A stretch of DNA of 64,000 nucleotides, taken from Pachypanchax playfairii (Eukaryota > Chordata > Actinopteri > Cyprinodontiformes > Aplocheilidae). The translations under genes were made by a program, and so were the position numbers. Under the pieces are notes generated by a model. That model was not told the DNA's origin, ran no database searches, and worked only from the letters and a program-made list of their open reading frames with translations. Numbering within the stretch: position 1 is the stretch's first letter; the number at the start of each line of letters is the position of its first letter. The stretch is taken from contig SSNP01000051.1 of assembly GCA_006937955.1 (NCBI GenBank), forward strand, positions 399,466 to 463,465, given 5' to 3'. Shown in pieces: positions 48,081 to 59,800 of the stretch.

Positions 48081-50474
48081 TTTCAGCTGATTCTTTAACA
48101 TATTCTATGTATTGAGATCCTGTTACAGGCAGGACGATGGAGGGAAAGGCACCAAGAAAACATCTAGGAAATGAATAAAAACCTATCAGTTCTCACTACA
48201 CGTTAAACTTTCTTCCCCAGCAGACAGAATAACTTAAACACACGTTTTTCATTTCCGGTTGAACCCTAACCTAAAGACAGTTTGAACCGTCACGTGATTC
48301 ATGTTGTTTTGTGTGTTTTAAGCAGTTTTCATAGTATGTGGTCATCTGTTCTCATTTTTCAAGCCATGTTTGCACATCTGTTAAATTAGTAAAAACAGAA
48401 TATCAAGTAAAAAGTGTTAATTTGGAGTTCATGAGTGATGCATCACCACATGTCGCCACACGGGGGAGACAAACGATCACTCTGGACTGATTCACAGTTT
48501 GTTTCTGGACCTGATTCTGGATCAGGTCAGTTCTTTCTTCTCCTGAATGTAATATAATTCATTTAATTCAGTGAATTTAAGTTTTAGAAACCTTTAAGAT
48601 TTTTGTTATTTCTTGTGTTGATGAAACGTTGCTCATCGATGCAGAATGTAACAAACTACAAACAAACAAAGATTACTGTAGGGATTGGGATTAAAACAAC
48701 AAACACAGGAAAATATTTCTGCAACAATTTAAGTCTTATTTTATCAAAGAGTGAGTGTTTTGAACACATTCAATAAATAAATGGTTTATGTTCATTTACA
48801 GAGGGACGTTTAATCTTTAATCATCTCAGTTTCTTCCTGATTCCAAAGCAGATGTTTCAGATCTTTCACAAACATATTTGCAGAAGCTTTTAACTAGAAC
48901 TATTTGTAAGTGCAGTAATTATATTAGGAGTCATTGTGGGAGGGGCTGGCATCGTGCCCAAGGACACTCTAACATATGGCAGGACTGGAGATTGAACCAA
49001 CAAACACTGTCCCATTGATCCATGTCTGCCAAAATGTTCAGTAAAAGGAAATGTCATGTTTACCTTGATGACTCAAGGATGGCATCCTGAAAGCACGGCC
49101 TCCTCCTGTCCATCTCACATCCCCGCTAGGCTCCGCCCTCCTCGTCAAGAAAGAAGCTTTTAGTCCAACAGCTGCTGTCAAAGTCTAAAGAAACACTTTA
49201 CGGAAGAATAACTGATGTTTGTTCCATCTCATCACTGCTGATGCACACGATACAATAATAAAACATCATTCAACTGTATCTGTATTTATAGATAACTTAA
49301 AGGGAGATATGAAGTTTATATTTCTATGGCATGATTTAATTGTTTAAGCTCAAATTAAATACCCATTAAATCCCCAAGAAATACAATTAACCTGAAAGTA
49401 CTGAAACAACAGAAAACCCATCAGTCAGCTGTTTACTGCTCATTGTTAAAGGTATTTATAAATCATTTATCATCAGCTTTAGTTCTTCTAATACAAAATA
49501 TAAAGATATATAAAGAATTCAGAAGCCTAAATTACTCTGCTGATTCTACTAATTAAACACGTGTAGGTGGATAAAAGATGTGGAACAAATTTCTAAATAA
49601 TTTTTGGAAAAACACAATTATATAAACAAAAGTTAAAAAACACTCAGTTTAAAATTCATAGTATTTATTATCCAGCTGCCGAGAACTTAAAGAGACGGTT
49701 TGGGTTTCTGGTTGATTCTTATAGTTTTTGTGGTGAAACTAGAACATTTTTATTTTATCATTCAGTTATTTCATCTACCTTCATGTGCAGGTTTTACACA
49801 TAAACTGAAAATTTATTTATCTTCTAACAGACTCATGATTTAGTTTAAAACATTGCAAAAAATGTTCTTTTATTATAGTCAGATCCTTTATTTTTGTCTG
49901 TTTATACTTTAAATTTTTTTTTGTCCTGTAAGTTTTTATTGTTCAAGTTGTTTGTTACCCATCAGGTAGTTTATTACTTTTACTATTTGTAAATGAAAGC
50001 TAAACAAAAACATTTGAACTGGTTCTTATTTGTACCAACTATTTCAAACTAAGTAACAAACTCTTAACTGACAAAACAAAGTAAAACATCTTCAAATAAC
50101 CTGAATCAGATGTTCATTTGTCCTTTATTTACCGTTAAACCGTTAGTTCGGTCCATTTAGCTGATTTTCTTCTGTCAGTTGGCAGGAAAATACATGATTA
50201 TTGGTGAAACACTAACCTGTTAGTTTTTATAAAGGTCAATTAGGGAGGGTCAAGCACCCCCACCCCACCACCCTTGTCCTGCTGGAAATTGCACACTAAT
50301 TCAAGATGTAACTATTTATCAATAATAATAATAAATTAATAATAATAATAATTCGTTTCTCTTTTCAGCTCCAGAAACACACGCAGCTCACTGGAGTGTT
50401 TAGCTGTCAATCAAGTCTTTAATCCCGCCTCCAGCGCGAACACGCCCATCTCTTCACCGGCATTTCATTACGGT
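48081..50474. other. Intergenic DNA upstream of srgap1
   Basis: Mostly unassigned AT-rich sequence. Around 48955-49000 there is a short remnant like the repeat at 53893 (GCCCAAGGACACT). An AAT tract lies at 50320-50352. Confidence 0.45.
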
Positions 50475-50540
50475 TATTGGTTTTATCTGCAGTTCACGCG
50501 CGGAGGGATGGTATAAAAAGTGCACGCGCTTAATGTGCGA
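50475..50540 (+). promoter_or_regulatory. Probable srgap1 core promoter
   Basis: A reverse CCAAT box (ATTGG near 50476-50480) is followed by a TATA box (TATAAAAA at 50512-50519) in a locally GC-rich stretch. Transcription would begin about 30 bases later, leaving a 5' leader of roughly 290 bases before the ATG at 50835, with GT-rich runs near 50597-50622. Confidence 0.6.
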
Positions 50541-50834
50541 AAGGTTACGGTGGGGTGAAGACCACATCAAACACCACCTCGTGTGACTGCTGTGAGCGCG
50601 TGTGTGTGCACGTGTGTGTGTGGTTCCTCCTCCTGCTCCTCCTCAGCGTGGAGGTGCGGGGCCACTACTGGCTGCGTGGCTGCGGCATTGGATGGAACGA
50701 GCATGTGTGCGGGTGAAGAAGCCTCGGGCGTTGCACACAGAAGGAAATAAAACAGGATTTTTGAAACAATCTACCTTTTTTATTTGACATTTTTCTCAAC
50801 CTACCTGCCGATCATTTACCTCCAGCGTGGCGAC

Positions 50835-53800
50835 ATGTCAAACTCTAACAAAAGCAAGAAGGACAAAGAAATCCTGGCAGAGTACGAGAGCCAAGTGAAA
50901 GGTGAGGTGATCATTTTAATGCTTTTCATGTTGCTGCATTTTCCTCACCTTTACACACACCTGTCTGTCAGCAGCACTCATGCATTCATGCAGGGTGTGT
51001 TTTGTAGGGGAGCTGACACCTCACAGTAAGACGTCAGGATTTCTGGGTTCATCCTGAGTGCTGCAGGGTGCCTGAGGGAGGAGGAGGAGGATGAAGAGGG
51101 GTGTGTGTGTGTGGTTTTATACAGATCTGAGGCCGCTGTCTTTCAGCCTGAATGCACTTTGTAATCTGGAGATATTCTCAGGTGATAACAAACCTAAAAC
51201 ATCAGTCGCCTTGGCCATGGGATAACCCACCTCTTGCTGCCATGGTTACCACATCCCTGCCCGTCCCATAGATGGTCATGGAAAATGACCTTTCATTCAT
51301 TTTCATCATCTGCAGCAGAAGTGTGATTGTCCTGAAGCAGCTGAGGCTGCACACATGGCTCCTCACATCATCACCACTCCCATCAGCTTCGGTAAAAATT
51401 CCACCTGAATCCACAGCATCTCCTGAGTTCATTCACAAATAATTCATCTCTTTCTTCTGCATGTCCTGCACATTCCAAGTGATTAGATGTAATGGAGACT
51501 ATTGTGAGGTGTGTGCTGAGGTCTGTGTGGCCTTTGCTCTGGCGTTCTGCCAAAACACACTCGGGGATGCCCTGCATTATAACGACCGCTCGGATCCAGC
51601 CCCCTCCTTCTCCTGGTCCTCGCTGCGCCCCTGTCGCCTCCTGCCGAGGTCCAAATGTATGGATCTGCAGCTGTAACTATGTGCTTTCCAAGTCTGCCTC
51701 CCTGCTCTGGCTCCTGATTGGTCGATGCAGGAGGTGGTGTATAATGTATACACAAGAGGTGGCCGTGGCTCTCACGGGGAGGTGAGGTGAGCTGGTGGAA
51801 AGGTAGTGGGGTGATTATGCACAGTGCTGACGATACATATTGGTGTGCTTGATAATACCCTCATTGGAAATGGGCTGTGCACGTTCCTGATGTTGGCTGT
51901 GACACCTCCTCCGTCTGAATGAAGGAGATGATGATCAGTTTAATGAGAAAATGCAAATGAAGAAGTGGTGGAACAAAAAAAGAGGCAGAGACGAGGTGTT
52001 TCCTTCTGCACATAACTGCTGCAGATCTGATGGTTTCTGCTTGCGTCTGCATGAAGGTGATTAATAACTTCACATCTTTATGTAGCGCGATCTGCCTTCA
52101 GTTCTTTACTTATTTTAGCATTCAGACTTCTTTGTAATCTTTTGGACTTTGGTCTCTGTTTCAGTCCTTTTACCTGAACATTTCATAAGAAGTGTTTTAA
52201 GGTTTTATTTAACTTCTGCCTGAAGGATTCACGGGTCAGAATTAATGTGCTTCACAAACAAAAACTCTAAAAATGATCAGGACTAAAAATGAACAAGAAA
52301 CTTTTAAAGTCCTTCAGAAATTCTGGAGAACGATTGATCAGAACCACTTTAAAAGATTAAAAGGAAGTCTGAATGCTTGGAGGAAGATGAGGAGGATGAG
52401 GGATGATGAAGACAGTCATTTTTTAATGAACAGACAGCAGCAGGGAATAAAAGAGGGAGATAGATAAAGTGACCCTTTACTCAAGAAATAATCCAAGAAG
52501 CCCAATCTGATGGATGTACGAGTTTCTTTAATGATCTAAAGGCTCTTTGCCCTCATGTCCTTGAACCTGGTCGTCATGGTAACAGCCACGATGTGAGCTT
52601 TCTGTCCCACTGATCCTGGGACAGGTGAAGATGCCGCCTAGAGTAAGAAAGGCCTGTAATGTTTAAACTCCTCCGGACTGAAGCCGGTTTCGGTCCTGGC
52701 AGAAGTTGGTTCGGATCTGCAGGATCCAGTTTCAGCAGGTTTATGATGAACACCTGTTCAGTCTGAACTGCACGTCCGGCTGTCTGATAGTATCAGAAAT
52801 ATTCACCACCCACACCTCTGCAACACGTTCAGTGATGTCTGTGCTGTGAGCTGTTACTCAGAGGTGGTCAGGTTCCGTCTCCAGTTCTCAGGTCTTGGTT
52901 AGAACATCATCCAGCTCTTCCAGGTTGTTCCATGTTTGTATCTGATGAGGTCTTGATGGTCTGGCTGTGGTAGTAAAAATCCTTCTGGTTCTTCTCCTTC
53001 TTCAACACCAATTAATTACTGCAACAACTTCACTGAAACAATTCAGCTGATTTGATCGTTTTATGCTTCAAAATGTTTCTTCACATGTCTGGAAACACAA
53101 TAAAAACACTGAATATGCTTCTGTTACGTTGGTTGGTTTGGAAACCACATGATTTGTTAGTATATTAAAAGTTCCTGGTATTAAATTAATTTTATTTGTA
53201 ATGTTGGGCATTGTTCTTCATGTTCTACCTTACTGTTGTTTTGTTCTCTTTCCTTTGTGCAGGACTTTGAAATCAGTTTGTATCTTTAACAATTTTTTTT
53301 TTTTGTATTTATTCTGCATATTTTTGCCGTGTCAGGGTTTTACCACGCTGTGCCGTCCTGACTGCAGCTTCTCTGATCAAACACGTTGAGTCTTGTGGTT
53401 CGGGGTGATGGGAGGACGCACGAGGAGCTTTCTAAGAAGAGCTTATTTCAAAGATCAAAAGTTAGAGCGCAGCGCATGTCCTCGTTTCTCTTTCAATAGA
53501 CTGCGATCTAAGCTGAAGAGTTTCATTGATATAATCTCGCCTCCTCAGCTGAGGATCCCTCCTCCTGCTCGGAAACACCAAACCAAATTTTCGTCTTCTT
53601 CACAGGATGCAGACGTGCTCGTCTTTACGGTTGTTCTTATTTCATCAGTGGGTGTCAGATTGTTTTGGAATTATTTGTTTGTTTGCTTTTTTGTGTGTTT
53701 GTTCCGCTTTAATTGTTTCAGTTGTTGCACAACAATGTGCAGTAAAAACAGCTGATGAGCTTCTTAATATTCACTACATTTAAATATATTTCTAATCACA

Positions 53801-56800
53801 AGGGGAAACTGAGGCAGAATAATTCAGTTTTGTTCATGAAGAAAAATGAAAGTGAAACAAAACTTATTTCATGTTTTACATTTTTTAAATGGTAAATGTC
53901 CTGTATTTCTATAGCGCTTTTCTCATCATTCAGACCACTCAAAGCGCTTTTACACAACAAGGTTTTTGCATTTACCCATTCATACAACCCGATATGTAAA
54001 CCGGGGGGAGAGGGTAGGGGCTAACACTCACACAACCCGATGTGCAGATCGGGGGGCAACATGGGGTTCAATGTCTTGCCCAAGGACACTTCAACATGTG
54101 GCGGTGGAACCCAAATACCACTCATATTTTTTGGGTTAATTTCCATCCATCCATCCATCCATCCATCCATCCATCCATCCATCCATCCATCCATCCATCC
54201 ATCAAACCATCCATCAAACCATCCATCAAACCATCCATCCATCCTCTTATCCAGCAGGTTACAGGGGCAACAGGTTTAGGAAGGAAACTCAGACCGCCTT
54301 CACCCCATCAAGACTTTACGGCTCCTCCGAGGGGGATCCCGAGACATTCACAGACCTGAGATGATACATAATCCCTCCAGTGAGTTCTGGTTCTGCTCGG
54401 TGCCTCCTCCCAGTGGGACAAGCCCAGTAAACCTCCACATGGAGGAGACCAGGATGTTTCCTGACCAGATGTCTGAACCACCTCAGCTGACTCCTTTCAA
54501 TGAGGAGGAGCAGCGGTTCTACTTCAAGCTCCGCCCAGATGATGGAGCTCCTCCCCTTATCTCTGACCCCACCCCCCACAGAGGAAACTCATTTCAGCCA
54601 CTTGTATCCAGGATCTCATTCTTTTGGTCAGGATCCAGATCTCATGACCAGATGAGGGTCTGAACGGACCTTCCAGCTCAGCAGCTCCTTCATCACTGAA
54701 GATGAAGCTCTGATCCAACGGTCCATCTCCTGCTGCATCCTGCATCACTCATGAACAAGACACCCAGATACTTAAACTCCGCCGAAAAAAGACTCACTGA
54801 CAACCTGAAGGAACGTTCCATCTTTTTCTGGTTGAAAATCAGGACCTCAGATTTTGAGGCGCTGACTCAGCCGAGGACCACGCCACCGCGCGCTGAAGGT
54901 TGAGGCTCAAAGACGCCAACAGAATCACATCATCCGGACCCCCTCTTCGCCCCACTGCGCCTCCTGAATCCGAGTTTCAACATCGGTTAGAGTCTCCTTT
55001 CTGACTCCCTGGACTAAACGTTCCCTGGAGGTCTGAGGAGTAAGATCCTCTTGAAACACTCTCCGGTCCCCTTATTGAAAACTGGAACCAGCTCCAGTCT
55101 GTCACACGCTTTGTCCTGTTGTTATGTGTATAAATATTTTAAAATATGAGATAATGCCATGATTGTATACGTCCATGTACTGATGATGTACATTTCACAT
55201 TATATGGTGGTAAAAAGGTGTGTAGTAATGACACGAAATGATTTTTATTCAAACATGAAACAAACACTGTAAAAGCAGGACAGGATGATAATAGACAAAT
55301 ATATACTGTAGATAAAAATATAGATATATTATAAAAAATGCTTTTAAAATACAGCTTTTGTGAAAATTTGATCAGATTTTCTTGTTGCAGTTTAATCACA
55401 AAGTGTCTAAATAATTCTTCATTTGTTCAGAGTTAAACCACATTAAAATGTTTTTGTCTCCAGTCAGTCTCCTAAATAATTTTTTTCTACCTTTATTTAT
55501 TCTAATTTTATTTAGATGTCATTTTGTTTATTACAACTTTTTCTCCTAAATTTGACTCACATTCTCTTGTGGAAACCAACTTGAAAAGATTCCAGATGAG
55601 TTTCAGACACCTGCAACAACTCGGACTAGTCTGAATATGTTCAGAACTCCATCAACCCTGCGACTCATGTCAGGAAACCAGAATCCTTCTGAACATTCGG
55701 GGCGTTTTGGAAACTGAACCGCTTTCAGTTTGTCCCCTAAAGACACACCGTCACTCTAATTCCTTTATATCTGATCTGAAAAACATTTAGTATTTGCTTC
55801 TGAAGCAGCTCAGTCTCGGGGTAAAGAGGAGGTCGCACGTCATAATGTAAACACTCAAGTTACTATTTGTTTTCTGTGATGTTCTGTCTGAATTCCCAGT
55901 GGAACGTTTAATTTATTCCTCCAGATAAAATACAACTCAGATCCATCAGCTTTGGGAATATTTGATATGCTGTTACTGCAAAGAAAATAAACATGGTAAA
56001 GAGAATAGAAACACGCATGTGTTATACGTGTGTTCTAATCATGTTCAGCTGGTTGATGACATCATCAGGTCATCGTTTAGTCTCTTATGGGGAGAAAACA
56101 GAAGCGTTTAGATCTCTGACTTGTTTTCCAGACAGAAACTTTAAACATGATGGTTTCATCTTTCATAATCATCAGTTTTATTCGGATTCCTCGGGGCAGC
56201 TTCTTCTTTCTAAATGTTTGAATCTTATTTGTGTGCAAGTGGAAAATGATTTCATGAAGAGAATATATCATGAACTGAACCCATTCATTAATCACAGATT
56301 TATACAAACTGATCAAAATGGTTTTTTTTTACATTATTTTATGAAACAAAAACATTTTGGGTTGGATGCTCAGTCATTTTAGTTAAAAAAATTAATCTGT
56401 AGTTCTGAATTAATCTGGATCCAGAGAACCAGACTGCTCGGGTCGAGTTCTTTTCAGACTTTTACAACATTTTAAATGGAGATTGTTTTATTTCAAATCT
56501 ACACTTCAAACAGGTTTGATGGTGAAACCTGAGATTACTTCATGAAACCACTATGAACAAAACCACCACCTGTAGGTTAATTGGAAACCATGTTTTTTTG
56601 CTGCCCAGCCATCCTGTTCAGTAATTCATTAAAATGAAAGTGTTACAGCTTCACACGTTGACTGTGTTCTGTTTGAGAGCGACATAAGATGGCAGCCATT
56701 TTAATTTAGTAAGCAAAGAAAAGGAAAATGATGCCAGAATCAATAAACGCTCACACAATCACGTCCAACAATAGTGTTTTATAGAGTCTGCAGTTTTCCA

Positions 56801-59800
56801 TGGAGATCTGTAAGGCATGCTTAACCAACTGTGTGTTTGTGTGTGTGTGTGAGTCGATGCGGCAGATGCAAGCTCTTCACCTTCCTCATCACATGGTTCA
56901 CACACAGTGTGTGGTTACCAAGACAACAGGTAGTGGAGTGGATAGGGTCTCCGGGGAATGGTGTGTGTCTGTCTGTGTATTGGAGAGAGAGAGAGAGAGA
57001 GCGGTGTTACTGTGTATTCTGTGCTCGATCTCTACAGTTGCTGCAGAGAGATTGAGCTCTGAAACACAGCGAGCAGTGAAGCGTGCAGCGAAGCTTCACC
57101 ACGCTGACTATAAGACCGACTCCAGGTGTGTGTGTCGGTGTGTTTTCATGTGCAGGTTTTTCCATTCAGGGGCAGGATTTGGTTCAAGGTGACTCCTCTG
57201 AGGAAATGGACAGTCTTCCTCCATGAGGATGAAGAGATGGAGCGAGATTAGAGAGGAATTAAAAGGAAAATTAATTGTTGTTTATGATTTTATTTGGATT
57301 TATCAAGTGAACATGAAAAATCACTGCAGAATAATATCACATGTAGCTCAGAAATAATTACAACTCAACAATCATTCATATTTTTCATATAAGAAATAGT
57401 AAATTATGGTAATTATAGAATGTGAAATCTGATGCAGAGGTGTTAAGTGGTCCATTAAGTCCTGGGAATAAAAAAACTGTGACTAACTGGGATTAAATTC
57501 TACTCAATCCATTGGATTAAGAAAGATTCTGTTTTACTGCAGCATGCAACCACAACAGTGTGATAATCCCTGATCGCTTTACAGGATTAATCCCTGCAGG
57601 AGAAAAGACTCAGTTTAATACAAAAAAATTCTTTGTTTTTTAAATACATTATGATATTTATAATCTCTGTATTAATATTTGATTTTTACAGTGATTATTG
57701 CTGTGGGATTTGTAAATAGGAGCTGTAAATAGATTAAATAAAATTAAACATGTATGTTTAACTTCAACCTGTCGCCAGTTAATCTGCTGACTGGAGAATC
57801 TGGTTTATTTTATCTGAAAACAGTAAACCTAAATGATGAAGACAAGAAAATAATCACTTCCTCTAAGAGCTGCAGTGACAAGCTGAAAGCAATATGGGAG
57901 TTATCGAAAAGTAGTATTAGCATTTGTAAATTATAATCCCTAAAAGTAATCTTTTGATTATCACAGTTAAAGGAAACAAATGTACAATCTGCAGTATTAA
58001 AATATCCAGTATGTTCCTTTTAACTTCACTTGTCAGAATAATTCATCTTCATCTATAAAACAGATGTAGGTTACTGACCTGTTTATCTCCCTGTGAGTAA
58101 AATATGTAGGTCATTGTTTAAAGAGGTCCTTCCAATAAAAACGTTTTTTCTGAGGTTTCTGTTGAATATTTTAACTCCACAGGTGTTCTTACTCTCATAG
58201 TGGGTGTGAAAACAGGTCAACAACTTCTCTTTCAGTTTTAATCTCTCAAACTACACAGGTGGTGATAAAACCCGAGTTCTCCCGAGTCCAAACGGCCTGT
58301 ATCTGTTTCATCACAACTCCTTTGTTCGTTAGTATTCATCAGCTCCCGCAGTTGAAACCACGCCTAGCATGCTGCTGGCTAAAAGCTGTTAGCATAAGTC
58401 GTAGCAAACAGGAAGACACGACGTCTGCTGTTACCATGTGCAGCGGGGCAGGAAACAGTATTCTTTGCTCTCATAGGTTAGTTTGTCAGCCAATCAGAGT
58501 CCAGCAAATTGGAATAATGAATGTGAACGAGCTACTGATGAAGCAGCCTGACAGAAGGAGCCAGAACCACCCGAATTTTAACGCAGATAGATTGAAAGAT
58601 CTGTTAATCAGTGTTTCCTGTCGTTTTTTAGATATAAAATGTTTCATATTACTGGTTAATACTTAAGAAATAACCACAAAGTCCTGAAATGTGCATGAAA
58701 TGTCTTCATTAAAGGTGACTCGGCAGGTGGAAAGAGTCTGTTTTCAGGTCTTTATCTGGTCCTGTTCACTAGTGAAAATGTATTTAAATAAAGGTTCTAG
58801 TGTTTGCAAAGAATAAAGTATTATTAGTTGATTTTAGCCGCATATGAAGGTGAAAAACTAATAACTGTAATGTTTGTGTTGCTGGTAAAACATCATGTGA
58901 CAGAAGTCCCGGCTATAAACAGTTAACACATTTTATAATAATAATAATAATGTATTTATTTCAGACCCAGGGGGATCCATATTACAAAAAAACACAGTGC
59001 AAAAATACAATAAAATACAATAAAAGCAGGGCAGTAGCAGAGTATGTTGTAATGTATACAGACACAAAACATATGCACATGCTCACACATGAACGTACCC
59101 ACACACACACATCATCCACTGCATGTTCAGTGTCTAACATACAGACAATTACACCAATGATTCCTCATCGTTAATAAAAATCGGACAGAACTGCGTAAAT
59201 ATTATACTAATGACACAATGACTTGTGTGTATGTTCGTGTACTTGTGTATGTTTTTGTTTACACCATTTACAAATATATATTTGCTCTGAAACAGAAATG
59301 ATTCCTTAAATAAATTCTTCATGTAAAACCAGGAAATCTGTTCCTGGTATAAACTTGTTTACTGTGAAATTGAATTGACATCACGTTTCTTTGGTTTTGG
59401 GGTGTTTGTTGCAGATGTGCGCACTCAGTTGGTGGAACAGCAGCGCTGTCTGGAGCAGCAGACGGAGATGCGAGTCCAGCTGCTTCAGGATCTGCAGGAC
59501 TTCTTCAGGAAGAAGGCCGAGATCGAGACGGAATATTCCAGAAACCTGGAGAAGCTCGCAGAGAGGTTCATGGCTAAAACACGCAGCACAAAAGATCATC
59601 AGCAATACAAGTAGGTTTATACACAACAGAAAATCATTAAACTGGAGGATGAGAGTTGATGTATAAAGTCAAAACAGTATAATGTTCATTATAATTATTA
59701 ATGGAATAATAACAAAATGTATTAATAAAAAAACCCTAGTCCATATCTGCTGGGCTTGTTCATCACTTGGAGAAAGTTTTCTACTAATAACTGAATTATT

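Noticed and set aside
53393..53755. 120-codon plus-strand frame in srgap1 intron 1
   Set aside because: No domain, biased composition, and no splice context fitting srgap1.
54021..54242. (CCAT)n array with spaced CATCAAAC variants as a CRISPR-like array
   Set aside because: Units are 4-12 bases in a vertebrate genome, without spacers; it is a microsatellite.
58259..58666. Conserved-looking 135-codon frame, repeated at 42875 and 40353
   Set aside because: It lies inside MITE family B copies; similarity reflects the repeat, the ends of the frames differ, and orientation varies with the element.
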